Of a stretch of 64,000 nt of DNA, positions 1 through 11,777 are shown piece after piece. This DNA comes from Pycnopodia helianthoides (lineage: Eukaryota > Echinodermata > Asteroidea > Forcipulatida > Asteriidae). The translations under genes and the position numbers were made by a program. The notes beneath the pieces were generated by a model. It was not told the DNA's origin, did no database searches, and worked only from the letters and a program-made list of their open reading frames with translations. The stretch spans positions 6,979,725 through 7,043,724 of the forward strand of contig CM063256.1 of the NCBI GenBank assembly GCA_032158295.1, written 5' to 3'. Numbering within the stretch: position 1 is the first letter of the stretch; each line of letters begins with the position of its first letter.

Positions 1-180
1 AAGTGCATTGGGCTCTTTTAAGTGCATTACACAACACACGGGACCAATGGCTTTACGTCCCATCCAAAGGACAAAGCAATAATGGTCGAGTGCCTTGCTA
101 AAGGACACAAAGTGTCGTGACCGGGACTCGAACCCACACTCTGCTGATTAGAAACACCAGAGCTTGAGTCAAATGAGCTT
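1..180 (-). repeat. tRNA-headed SINE, copy 1 (cut by window edge)
   Basis: Read on the minus strand, this shares with positions 634-838 and 4391-4563 a B-box-like GGGTTCGAGTCC and the same AT-rich tail motif of the type ACTTAACCATAATTGCTTTG. The tRNA-like head lies at the higher coordinates and is degraded here (about 150-180). The element is probably cut by the window start. Confidence 0.6.
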
Positions 181-509
181 GACCCTCAAGTTTACTAGCA
201 ATAATTACTGCTGTTGTAGTCTTTATCCACACCAAAGCAAAGCTTAAAGCAAAGCTTCAAACATCACTTATACTTGAGTATGGGAGTAAGCATGCATGAG
301 GGACTACATGTTTATAGCCCAGGAGGGGTGGCGGTTTGTAAAGTATGGATAAGACAAGATAAGACCAGACACAAACGCAATTTACCCTTTTTCTTATAAA
401 ACCTCGTCACACTAAATACTGGCAATTTGGTTGTTTGGCCACTATAAAGGACACAAGGAATGTTTAAGTGAAGAATGACTGAACCTGTTTGTCATTATGT
501 AAATCTTAC

Positions 510-3500
510 CTCCCATTTGCACCAGGCTGGTCACTGAACCGGACTCTCCTGATGGGTAAAAACAGAGGAAACCTGTAAACAAGGGTGCTTGCTATGTGAA
601 CCAGACACACAGGGGTCAACTCCTACTCGATAAGTGTTCTGGGTTCTTTTACGTGCACTACCAATCCTAGTACACGGACCTACGGCTTAATGTCTCATCA
701 GAAGGACAAAGCAATTATGCTAACGTATCTTGCTCAAGGACATTAAGGACACAAGTGCAACGACCAGGTGACTCGAACCCACACTCAGAAACACCAGAGC
801 TCGAGTCCGATGCTCTCAACCGCTCGCCACGACACTCTATAAGTGATGGTAAAGTCAATGTGAAATACACACAGTCGCGAGGTGGAATAGCCACAATTTA
901 GCCAACGCATTTCAACTTGCCTTCTGTCAGATTCTTGGTCGTAATACTCTTGCCTTGCTCTGGAATATCTGCCATCCTGTCAAAACATAACATGATCCAT
1001 TTCATTTGTTTACTCCCCAGAGTTTCAATCAATGGAAGACAGTGGGACGCTAGAGTGCACAGGTCATCCAAGGTATTTTGTCACTGTATACATACCAGCA
1101 GAAATGGGTAGGTATACACATTCAAACCGGGGACCTATAACAAAAGAGGACAATAGGGTCCCTGGTTGGGGAAAGGTCCCCAGTTGGAAAGTGTGTACAA
1201 AACCAATAGGAGCTGTTGCCAAAAAGTTAAAGTCACAAACAAAAGAGGGACAATAGGAGGTCCCCTATTGCAGGTGTTTACACACGTGTGGTGAGTATCT
1301 GTACAGTCCATTGGATTGGAACGTTCTGGCAGTTCAATGGATTGCAGGCATGTGCCCACTGGAACGTTTCTTTGAGCCTAGAACGAACCCGACTTTTGAG
1401 AAGCTCCCTAAAGGGGTAATGTTTGTACCTCAGGATATCTGTTGAGATGCGAGTCACTGTACGATGGTCGAATTCCTCCACGAGGTTGGTAATAATCATA
1501 ATCTTCATCGTAGCGTCTGCACAGAAGAGAGGAAGAATTCAAATCAAACCCATGAATTAATAATAACAATTGGTTCTTATATCACACCCGAATTTGTGCG
1601 ACCATAACATAGGTCTAACGATAACATGAACGTCAGTTGGGCAAATTTCTTAAATGTTCGCAAGTAACTGGAAACGGAGGTCAACAATGAGTCTTGGGTT
1701 TTCTTTGTAAAATTTATTCTACTTTCATTGCAAGTATAAATTTTTATAGCAATAAACTACGTTAAACTGAAGTACTTGAAGAAACAGAATTGCACACACT
1801 TAAAAGTCAATATGAATGGGACAAAGTTGGTCCCGGAAGTTGGAATAAATGCAAGACTTGCACAGTCTTTTAAGAATCAATGATTCACTCATACCAGTAA
1901 TATCTAATGTTGTAGAGAGCTGGTCAAGAGCCAAGATTCAGAAAAAGATCTTCTTATTTCAGAGTATCCCTTCTAAACACAAATGGTCAATACCCAATGG
2001 TCCCCACTAAATACATAACTGTACCCAGTCTCCCTCCTAAACACTAATGACTAAACCAAGTTGGTGCCCACCCAATACATGCCTGTACCCAGTCTCCCTC
2101 CTAAACACTAATGACTAATCCTAGTTGGTACCCACCCAATACATACCTGTACCCAGTCTCCCTCCTAAACACTAATGACTGATCCAAGTTGGTGCTCACC
2201 CAATACATACCTGTACCCAGTCTCCCTCCTAAACACTAATGACTGATCCTAGTTGGTGCCCACCCAATACATACCTGTACCCAGTCTCCCTCCTAAACAC
2301 TAATGACTGATCCTAGTTGGTGCTCACCCAATACATACCTGTACCCAGTCTCCCTCCTAAACACTAATGACTGATCCTAGTTGGTGCCCACCCAATACAT
2401 ACCTGTACCTAGCCTCTTCATCCCTCTTACGCCGCAGCATCTCATCATAGTCTGGCTGGGGTGTTCCCCACCCTCTCCTTGGACCTGGTGGGGGTCTATC
2501 GTCATACTCCTTTAGTATGGGGCGTGGGGTTTGGGACGCCGCCTCTCTCCTTCTGTCCACCCCTCCTCTGTCTAACCCTCGGTCTAACCCCCGGTCTATC
2601 CCTCGGTCCTGGGGCTCATCTGGCTGTCTAGCATTGTAAGGAGGGTACCCATTTGGGGATTCTGACTTGGGTTTTCCTTATCCTTGCCTGTGATTGGGTT
2701 GTAAGGCGGTCTCTTGTTCTGCTGATTAAAATAAACAAATGCTTGTTGATCACTTGCACTATTCTAAGCACATTCAGGCCAGGAAATTTCATCTTTGAGA
2801 GGGCAACATCATTTTCATTCTGCAAAAGGGAACTTCTATTGGAAAATTTTAATGGCTATGGAACATTTTTGAAGGGGCCCCAAGGCCAAGACCAGGCAAC
2901 AGGGGCCATAGCCTCAGTGGACTTTGTGTAAATCCAGGACTGTACAATAATTTGTAATATTGAAACTGCAACCTTTAAAAAAATATTCAGTTGAGCTCAA
3001 CAAAAATGTTAATTCCCAATGACCAAAAAAGATTTATTGGATAATCATATTTTCTGTATTTTTGTTTTCCTGTTTGCAGCTTGTTTTCTCAAACAAAGAT
3101 GCCTTTCAAAAACAAAACTTGAACGAATTTGAGAAGATAAAACCAAAAGCACAACTTCAAGACTTCTACCACTATTCAAAACAGGAAAGAAACCAACTAA
3201 CAATGTCTGGCGAGAGCTCCTTGTTCCCAACGACAGGTTTCTGTGACAATCTCTTTCCTTTACTCTTCAGGAACTCGTTGTATTCCTTGTTGCGCGCCGC
3301 ACGTGCTCGATCCTGGTTAATAAAAAGGGATAAAAAAGGAAAAATGTGTAAGACTTGCTCAGTCTATACCCAGGCCTGGAATTTCATCTTTGAGAGGGCA
3401 AGGTCTTTTTCATTTTGAAAAAGGCGCTTCCATCGTCTATGGAAAACTTTTAAAGGGGGCACCAAGGCCAAGACCAGGGGCCACAGAGGGAAGGCCTCTG

Positions 3501-6500
3501 TTGCCTCTGTGTAATTCCAGGCCTGTATACCCTAGCGTTTTGCTAATATCATGGAGCAACACTGGTTTTGGAATGACTTAAGCCATGTCCGAATAGGCGG
3601 CTACGGCTACGGCTTGCTCAGTGCGTCATCATGAATTTAGGCACATGGTGTCTTTAACAACACCCTTAGCAACAGCCATAGCTGTAGCCATAACCGCCGA
3701 TTGGGATACGGCCTATTTGATCAAAACTGCCAACATTTCAAACATACCTAAAAACTTAATAATGGCAAATTCAAATGACATTGGTGTTCACATTTTGAGA
3801 AAACACACGTCCTGATATGGTTCGCAAGTATCATTTTATCTTTATTCGCGATGCCAGTCAGAAGCCATACAACCTGTAACTGATGTGTAGCCAGGGACCA
3901 CACCCAAGTTTATTATTATTTTATAAACGATAAACTTTTACATGGGATGATGATCAAGGCAGCATGGCATACATCCTTTCTAATTGAGTACATTCTGAGG
4001 TAGTTGACCGAGGACTAACCTTAGCTGAATCTCTGCTGGGAATACCCAGCGATCTTCCATTATCAGGAACACCTTCTTGCTTCCGAGGGGCCGACCTCAG
4101 TTCCTTCTGAAAAGTTCAGAATTTGACGATGTAAGTTTTTCCACAAGTATCGAAAGACAACAACAAAAAATAATTAAAACTATTTTCATATCTTTTTTTT
4201 TCAATTTGTTATGACATACTGCCCAACATCACCAGGCCGGACAAGCCACTTTAAGGAGAGGGCTACACTTAAGTGATTTGGGCTGTTGACCCAAATCTGA
4301 CTGTCACCAGGGGCACGTTGCCAACTGGGGCTGAAACAGAGTTACCCCCTTCACAGTCTGTAAGGATGTAGGCATGGGTATCATCCACAAGGAGCCTGGC
4401 TGGTAGAGCACAATGCACTACCTACCCAACTATTTACGAAGCAATTATGGTTAAGTACCTTGCTCAAGGGCACAAGTGTCATGACCAGGATTCGAAACCC
4501 ACACTCTGCTGTTGACAACAACAGAGCTTGGGTCCCGTGAACTGGACCGCTCGGCCACGACACACCACCGATAACTCATCAAAAGCTCACAATGCCTCAA
4601 AAATGACATTCTATTCATTGCATGTCCAGTTTCATAGAGCTACTTAAACAGAACAGAAGCCAAGCACAAGATAATTATGCTTACCAGAGTAAGGTTACCA
4701 GCTGAAATATCATGCCACATATAGCATTTGACTGGTATCCTGCTTATTTTTGCTATGCAGACAATTTTTAAGCAAGATTTTCTCCTTAAGCAGCTCTTTG
4801 AAATAAGGCCGTGCATTTTGGACCATTTTTATCTTGGACAAATTGTTTTGGATATCCGCCAGTTTGTTTGCAAACATACTCAACTTATTACTCAAAATGC
4901 TAAATTGTGCATAATACAAAGAACTTTGACGCTAAGCTGAAATCAATTCCGCATGGTTAACAAAACTGTCGCACTCTGCTTCTCCTTTCGCTTAATATCA
5001 AAGTCTTTCTCAGTTTTGCATTGTTAATTTAACACAAAAAAAATTATATAAAAACTAACCTCGGCCATAAACTTTTTATATTCCTCCTGTCTCTCCCTTG
5101 CTAGTTTTTCCTTGATGTCCTCATGGGAACCAGATGGCACAGCATTACCTGTATCCATGGTAACAAGGACAAATCACACAATAAAAAGAAAGTACTCAAG
5201 GTACTTTACATTTGAGAATTTTAGAAAAACAAAGGCCGTAAAGATGGTCTTAAAATATTGAAAACAAAGTTAGTTGTGTACCTTTTCCGATCGTTGCTGG
5301 TTCTGATGGTGGAATGTTTTCTTTGAATCCGTTCCTGCCGGTAGTGGGGTAGTTGCTTGGAGCCTCCTCCATGACCTTGAATCAAAGAAAAATAAATCAT
5401 GTGGACATTCTTCAAAATTATTATAATCTAGAGGGTTTTTCTTTTTCTTTTATGCCGTAAAATTATATGAGAAACACAAACAATCAACACATTTACAATT
5501 CATTTTTATTTTTAATATTCCCTTGGTCTTGATTTCACATAGAGATAAGATTGATCTTAAAGGTATTGTACACTTTTGGTAACAGCTCAAAATCAGTGTC
5601 CACATTTTGTGTGATTAAACATATGCATGAACAAACAAACCTGTGAAAGTTTGAGCTCAATTGGTCATCGAGGTCACGAGAAAATAGTGAAAAGAGATCT
5701 TATGTGTTTTCTGTTTTTTTCAAATTATCACGCGCGATAATGACTATTGTTTTACTCGTTTCTCAGAAACGATAGCATTTTAGGCAGAAATATTTTAAGG
5801 AACCCTTTCTACCATTACTTTCTTTAAATCATGTACGTTATGTGTGAATCTGTGAACATTTTGTTTTTCGATCTTACCAATAGTGTACAGGGCCTTTAAG
5901 CTGTGTATCAGTCTTAGTTGCTAAGCAAAGTGTGATGTAACTGGGTGAGAGTTCGTTTATTTTGCTTAAAGGAACATTACAGAATTGGTAAGAAAAAAAC
6001 ATGTAAAATATACTTTTGATCACAGATTTACATAAAACTTACACAGTCTAATAATGATGATAGAAGAAAACATCCCTTGAAATATTTCTGTCTGAAATGC
6101 CATATTTGATGAGAAATGAATAAACTAATTTTCCGATTGGAGTTTATCGCTCAGTGAGCGTTTTATTCATTTGTTGAATCTATATGATTTCATGCAAATG
6201 TGTAATCGGTTTTTCACTATTTTCTCGTGACCCAGATGGCCGATCGATCTCAAACTTCTACAGGTTTGTCAGTTTATGTATATGGTGGATTACATAAAGT
6301 GCTTACACTGCCAGCAACTGTTTTGTTAGCAAAAACCAATTCTGTAATGTTCCTTTAATCTGAGGTCAGAGACTACTCTAAGCACTATCCCTTTAAGGTT
6401 TAAAGACGGGCTTCAATGTCTATTGAGTTTTGCGATGCATTCATTTTTCAATAGATAGAGTCTTCATGAAAGTGGAGAAAAAATTACAAGTCTCTAACCT

Positions 6501-7490
6501 CACGTTAAAATGATGTAAAATGTAATTTTATCTGATAGTCTTTTACAGCAAAATTTGAAACGTGATGTCATCGAACATTTAAAAAAAATGGCTCTGTACA
6601 ATACGTAGGAATTTTTTGTGTTGATTGAGTATCATCAAATTCAGGAATGAACTAAAACGTTCTCTGTACAAAAACGTAAAGACCATATTTATTTGAAACG
6701 TGGCATCATAAAAGTTTTTGGATTTCCACAAAAAATATTGCTATGAAGGGTATCAAACACAGTGGCATTTTACCCTGGTTAATCTGAGGTTAGAGACTAC
6801 TAAGTTTTTCCCCCGTTCTCATAAAGACTCTACCTTTTGAAAAATGTGTGGATCACAAAACAGAATTTAACCTTGGACCCCCCCCCCCCGCCCCCTCTTA
6901 AAGAGTTGCCTCATGGTCTAGGTTGTGACTGTCAATGCGTGGAGTGGTTGAGCTTAATGGAATAGTCTATTATGTATAAAAAGCCCACATTGTTTTCACT
7001 GAAAACATTGGTTTACTCAATCCAAGCCTGATCTCTTATGATTCCCTCGAAATATTTCTGTCTGAAATGCCATATTTGATGAGAAATGAATAAACTGATT
7101 TTCCGATTGGAGTTTATCGCTCAGTGAGCGTTTTATTCGTTTGTTGAATCTATATGATTTCATGCAAATGTGTAATCGGTTTTTCACTATTTTCTCGTGA
7201 CCCAGATGGCCGATCGATCTCAAACTTCTACAGGTTTGTCAGTTTATGTATATGGTGGATTACATAATGTGCTTACACTGCCAGCAACTGTTTTGTTAGC
7301 AAAAACCATATCTGTAATGTTCCTTTAAGAAAACTATTACACATAATGGACTGGTTGACCAAACAAAAAACACCAACTGCATGTGGAGCCTAAATCTTAC
7401 CTTACGCGTGGTCTCTTGCTGCAAGTCATTGCGCTCCCGGGCAAGTTTAGACTTCTGCTCTTGTATAAACCTATCAATATCCTCAGCCAT
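510..7490 (-). CDS. CSPP1: CSPP1-like centrosome and spindle pole associated protein, 5' part (partial)
   Basis: Nine exons in order: 7401-7490 (ATG at 7490), 5282-5375, 5060-5148, 4020-4106, 3202-3312, 2403-2721, 1429-1516, 921-976, 510-548; the rest lies beyond the window. All splice phases agree except inside exon 6. Recognised from the N-terminus MAEDIDRFIQEQKSKLARER (human CSPP1 begins with a similar DEFIEEQKARLAED stretch), a KENIPP motif in exon 2, the repeated motif RNKEYNEFLK in exon 5, and DEMLRRKRDEEARYR at the end of exon 6. The family binds microtubules at centrosomes, spindle poles and ciliary axonemes; the protein is charged and low in complexity. Exon 6 needs one extra base near 2640-2665 (likely ATGGG for ATGGGG) to join its first frame, QNKRPPYNPITGKDKEN, to its second, YPPYNARQPDEPQDRG. 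The intron after exon 8 uses a GC donor (AAG|GCAAGT at 919-920). Exon 6 may end at 2403 or 2409; 2403 gives the family's RYR motif. Family call fairly sure; exon 9 is the least certain exon. Confidence 0.85.
634..838 (-). repeat. tRNA-headed SINE, copy 2
   Basis: On the minus strand it starts near 838 with a class-II-tRNA-like head (GTGTCGTGGCGAGCGGTTG, A-box region). Next come a long variable-arm-like part and a B box (GGGTTCGAGTC, about 770-782), then the shared SINE body that contains the AATTGCTTTGTCC motif. It lies in the intron between CSPP1 exons 8 and 9. Confidence 0.7.
1990..2410 (+). repeat. 64-bp minisatellite overlapping a CSPP1 splice donor
   Basis: The string GTACCCAGTCTCCCTCCTAA recurs at 2021, 2085, 2149, 2213, 2277 and 2341, exactly 64 bp apart, and the last partial unit (GTACCTAG, 2405) overlaps the 3' end of CSPP1 exon 6. 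Read on the gene's strand, every unit carries GGTACAGGTATGTATTGGGT, the same sequence that forms the exon 6 donor. Units differ by only a few substitutions. Confidence 0.95.
4391..4563 (-). repeat. tRNA-headed SINE, copy 3
   Basis: On the minus strand it begins near 4563 with GTGTCGTGGCCGAGCGGTCC (class-II tRNA-like head with an intact A-box region), then a B-box-like GGGTTTCGAATCC, then the body with TTAACCATAATTGCTTCG. It sits in the intron between CSPP1 exons 3 and 4. Confidence 0.7.
4625..4810. mobile_element. MITE family F copy (hairpin-forming)
   Basis: Imperfect terminal inverted repeats: CAGTTTCATAGAGCTACTTA on the left and, inverted, TTAAGCAGCTCTTTGAAAT on the right. Same family as 13446-13637 and as the palindrome pivot at 21561-21796. 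It has no coding capacity. Confidence 0.6.
5557..5899. mobile_element. MITE family B copy, TTAA-flanked
   Basis: TTAA plus AGGTATTGTACACTTTTGGT on the left, and the inverted ACCAATAGTGTACAGGGCCT plus TTAA on the right. The TTAA target site suggests a piggyBac-type non-autonomous element. A second copy at 38497-38773 is nearly identical over its first ~140 bp but has an internal deletion. The interior shares GGTCACGAGAAAATAGTGAA with family A. It lies between CSPP1 exons 1 and 2. Confidence 0.75.
5966..6358. mobile_element. MITE family A, full copy, TTAA-flanked
   Basis: Terminal inverted repeats: TTAAAGGAACATTACAGAAT at the left and its complement at the right, flanked by TTAA. About 393 bp, with an internal palindrome CGCTCAGTGAGCG. 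Other copies: 7041-7328 (partial), 19946-20320, 45441-45825, 46235-46627, plus mirrored copies in the inverted arm. No ORF. Confidence 0.8.
7041..7328. mobile_element. MITE family A, 5'-truncated copy
   Basis: Matches the right three quarters of the copy at 5966-6358 and ends in the same TGTAATGTTCCTTTAA terminus; the left terminal repeat is missing. Located 73 bp from the 3' edge of CSPP1 exon 1. Confidence 0.75.
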
Positions 7491-9050
7491 GGCGAAAGTT
7501 GATTTAGGAGCTTGTAGATGAAGGTCAATTTGTCATCTCATCATCATTGATCTTTCTAAAACTATTAAGAAAAAAAAGTAACTACCACAAGTAACTACCA
7601 CAACACTTCAAATCTCCTTGATCGGGTTTTCGACTACGGTGTTTTAGATTTATTACCATAAAAAAGGCACATCGTCATTCCATGTTATTCAAGAAACCTC
7701 ACATGCAAGTCTGGACGGAGATCACCGCTTAGAAGCAAAATAATTGTATTTTAACTTTTTAAAGTAATATTTATCTGAAAACATTACCCAATGTAATGTT
7801 GTAAATAACTGCAGTTAGGTTTTATTAAGATGTTAGTTGTTACCTAATTATGACATCACATGTTTACAAAACAAACAAAGAGCCTGGACTTCCAGTCAGG
7901 TGTGATTTTGTGCACAGCTCAATTTTTCCATTTAATCAATTAAAAAATGGTGGTCATGGTGGTTGGAATGAGTATTGACATGAATGAAATGAGGGAATTT
8001 CATTTGTCCAGTGCAGTGTCAGTGACATATTCATAACAATCATAAAGACATTTTTTAATTTCTAATGTGCAGTGACGATGATCATATCCCTTTGCCCCCT
8101 TCAACTTCTTTGTTAAAAAATACATTTTACTCAGTTAATGTTAAACGTTTTGAAAAAAAAATATAATAAACATATCTATAGCCGGTTGGCTGTCCGAATA
8201 CTGGGCATGATGGCACAGTCCTCGCACAACATTTAACCTCAACAGTAAAATATTGCAACTTGACAACTGTAAACAAAAATTAAAATCACGATTCTGAGAC
8301 GATTAAACACATCGATTCTAAAAGTAAGTAATAAATGCATGCACGGAAGGTCAGTCATTCCTCCATTACATTTGAATGGTAGACTTACCGGCTAATTCTA
8401 ATATAATTCCAGGTTTAACTTCAACATCTTGTCGACTTTGCATGTAACTTCGTTAATTGCTGGAACAGTTTACAAAAATGCTGTCACGTTCTCAGTTCGG
8501 AAGCAGTCATACTACTCATCGTTAACGTTGCAAGCAGAACTGAGTACGAGGTTGACAACTATTTCAGCGCCGTTCGACAGGGCGCCCTCTATATCAATAA
8601 ATGTACTGTTTGGCTAATGGTTACACTTTTTTGGCAATAATAACATTTTGCGCTTGGGCTATAATTTCCTCAAATAACATTGTCGATTATTTCACACCAC
8701 CTTCATTTAAGCACTTCTTTTTCTGACAGTATCAACCACAGGACATGCTTTATTGGTTTTTAGTAATTATTTCTATCTTGTTTTGGATTGATTGGATGTC
8801 GGATCAAGCTCATTTTTAGTTCACTTTTCCAAATCACCTTTTCTAGTTCACAACCCCCCCCCTTCCCCATGTCACCCTCTTTATTGTTCATCCTTTGCTT
8901 TTTCTGCGTGATTTCTGTTTCTCCCTCTTTCCACTCGACTGCTTCTGTTACACCAGCCTACCTGTTATGTGTGTTGTGCTGTCATTATTTTAGCCAAATC
9001 GAGAAAGACTCTGCTAGGGTCGAAACGTCAGGCCACTGACTATTTTTTTG

Positions 9051-9246
9051 CTCCCGGGCAAGTTAAGACTTCTGCTCCTATCAATATCCTCAGCCATGGC
9101 GACAGTTGACTTTGGAACTTGCACATAAAGGTCAATCTGTTATCTCATCATCATTGATCTTTCCAAAGCTGTTAAGAAAAAAGAAAAACATGAAAAAGTA
9201 TCTACCCACAAAACTTCAAAATTCCTTGATCGGGTTTTCGACATTG
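9051..9246 (-). pseudogene. Partial duplicate of CSPP1 exon 1 and its 5' flank
   Basis: Closely resembles 7434-7645, including the ATG (here at 9097), the first codons MAEDIDR and about 150 bp of 5' flank. A 10-nt deletion after the seventh codon shifts the frame, and the copy is cut inside the exon, before the splice donor, by an unrelated sequence. It is therefore not a usable first exon as it stands. It lies about 1.6 kb upstream of the true first exon in the same orientation, so it could still act as a duplicated promoter. Confidence 0.8.
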
Positions 9247-9476
9247 TCTTACTAGGAGTTTCTCTCAATTCAGGTTTGCGTAATTCGTAGTATTGAACAC
9301 TCTGATGGGATACTTGTGTACTTCAACACTGAGACTTTAAATCAACTCGTCCTTCCTCCATGTTGTTGTGCAGTAACTTAAGGCAGACTGTTAGACTACA
9401 TAATTGGTACGGTAGGAAAGTGATGGGATTATGCCTTTGGTTTACGAGGTTAGCACGGAATGTCTTTCGGCACAGT

Positions 9477-9535
9477 CAGAGTATGTCATGAGAAGATGGC
9501 TATATAGGGCCATCGTAGATATCTTCATGACACAC
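9477..9535. other. Stem-loop of about 60 nt
   Basis: CAGAGTATGTCATGAGAAGAT pairs imperfectly with the inverted ATCTTCATGACACACTCTG across a short loop around TATATAGG. One arm has a bulge of about 9 nt. It is MITE-like or pre-miRNA-like in size; I see no independent support for transcription. Confidence 0.35.
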
Positions 9536-10866
9536 TCTGAGTCTCTGTCCTTGCTCTCTGCTCCGAGTGTGTTCCCATAATGTTTGTTTCATCAAAGGCA
9601 CTTAGGCACAAACTCTCAAGTATTTCCCATATTTCTTAGATCCACTGAGAGTTTGTTATAGGGGGAAAAGTGTCCCGCATCATATATCAGAATAACTTAG
9701 ACATGACTCCTTCAAGATTTCATAAAATATTCATGGAATACCATAGAGCAAGACCAGTTGCTATGGAAATCATCCCAGCAAGATCGATTTCATGCACTGC
9801 TGATGTCTCTCATGCTTGATGACGTCACCAACAATTTTTTTGAATAATATAAAGTTTTGACTTTTTATGGGAAATAATAAAAGCGCAAGGTTTGTTTCGT
9901 GAAAAGAGTCATTGATCACCACAGCGCGATGGTCCAGCTAGAGTGTGCCTCGATCGTCTTTAAAAACTCCGACGGCTGAAGCATATTATAGGCGCCTTCA
10001 AACTTTGAACGGGATTCATCCTCTCTGTGTTGCTGTATTTGAAATTTCGTCAGGTGGAAATACGATCGGGTGGGAAAGGTTTGCATTAATAACTCCATAG
10101 CAATATATACTCAGACGAATTGTGGATGATTCTAAATGGAAACAGATGGCGTAAAAACCCGATATTTGGATCAGTTTTGCTCCAATCGTCACCGGGAAGA
10201 AAATTTGACTGAGTCATAAGCACTGGATTGTCACACCCCGTCGCCACAAGTTGTTTAATCTGAGCCAACAAATGGTTTATTATCATACACACTTATCTCC
10301 ACATGTTTTCAACCAAAAATGTGTATATCCTTTAAAAGTTCACTGTCTCTGAGAAGCACCACAAGTATATGCACCAATCATGTTCTGGGAATACAAACCA
10401 AAAATGTTTATTCGAGTTGGTAACCCTCTCGTGATGAGCATGGAGTGATCTGAAAGTGTATTTATAGTTGTCAATGTGTAAGTGTTGATGCTGTGAGTTG
10501 ACCCAATAACCATGTGTAACACCTTCGATGGTTAGAGCATAAGTTAGAGCGAGTTAGTTTGGTGACATTTCCCGTCCATCATGGAAAATCACTGCACTGG
10601 TCATCGCATTGTTCTTATTTTCTCGAAGATGAAAGTCGTCCTCCTCGTAGATGAATGTCGTCCAGATTTAATGGAGGATCCCTCAGTCAAAAGTGTCAAC
10701 CACTGCATGAAAAAAAAACACTTATGACCGTAAAAATGTCACGTGGTTGCTACGTCTATTTCTTATCTCAGTGGTACGTGACTTAAAGTGGGAGTTCAAG
10801 AATGGTTCAAGCGAAAGTAGTAGTCCAGGCCGATTTCCTACCTCCTGCCCACAGGTAGCTGTAGTT

Positions 10867-11046
10867 AATAAGCAGGACAGTTCTTTTCAGAACTGAGAAG
10901 TCTCCCTAGTTCCGAAAATCTACTGGTAGTAGAACGAACAAATAGCAAGACAAGTTCTCTAAAGAACAAAATCTACACAGCAAAGTAGATAATTTTATAC
11001 ACACGGTGTTACCGCAAACCGAATATACATTGATACCTCACTAAGC
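10867..11046. repeat. Dispersed repeat family E, copy 1
   Basis: Shares with 50276-50452 the ordered motifs ATAAGCAGGACAG/GG, TTCTTTTCAGAACT, a run of TCTAC boxes, and GGTGTTACCGCAAAC. Substitution and small indels separate the copies. No ORF. Confidence 0.6.
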
Positions 11047-11667
11047 AATGCCTTTAAAAACCATATACGAATGGTTTTATTGCCATGATATTTTAAAACA
11101 TCTTCCTTTGAATAAGATTGCAGTGCTTGCATTAATATGGGTCGACCATCTTTTTAAGGGTGCCTTGGGGGGCCTTGAGAGGTTAACCAGAATGCGCTGC
11201 GATGGTCAACAGTTTTGTTATTTTAAACATGGCTATTATTAAAAAGGTATTGGTGCGTTTCACTGTAGATGGAGAGCCCCCTCAATTCAAGGAAGATGTC
11301 TTGGAACGATTCACTCTGCTTACTGAAGCAGTGACAAATAACAACACAATGATGACCTGAAAGATAAACGTAGTTCTCGTGTGCAAAATCTGGTGTCTAG
11401 ATTTTTCCAACAGGAAATACATTGTCCCTGTTTCATCTACCTCCATCAGGAGACTGATTTAATCGATCCAATATCCCCCAATCAACGTAGAGTTGGTCCA
11501 TGGTTCGACAGAATATTATGATCGGTTATCGTCCATTCAGCAATAAAGAGGACCAGGTAAGTTCCTTTATATGCTTCTTTGTATCATTTTTTTCCGTCAA
11601 GTTACATGTAGTTACAACACGACAGTTTTTACAGTGTTCGTTTGTACATGGAGGTAGGAAAGAAAAC

Positions 11668-11699
11668 TACCTCCATGGTTTGTCAGACCATGGAGGTAG
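11668..11699. other. Perfect 13-bp stem-loop
   Basis: CTACCTCCATGGT, a 6-nt spacer, then its exact inverse ACCATGGAGGTAG. A further GGAGGTAG lies just 5'. Probably the fold of a small inverted-repeat element; not a bacterial-style terminator. Confidence 0.5.
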
Positions 11700-11777
11700 C
11701 TAGCAACTCGCCTGGATACTCCACCAGTCTAGGATGAAATTCAGGTGGAGGTGACGGATCAGGTCACCCACTAGCTT

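Noticed and set aside
634..838. Functional tRNA gene (and the related copies at 1-180 and 4391-4563)
   Set aside because: Only the A- and B-box regions resemble a class II tRNA; the cloverleaf is not intact and the same SINE body follows in each copy.
8990..9040. Hammerhead-ribozyme-like tail (GGGTCGAAACGTCAGG)
   Set aside because: The GTCGAAACGTC part recalls ribozyme-bearing retroelements, but the CTGANGA core is missing, so only a dispersed repeat fragment can be claimed.
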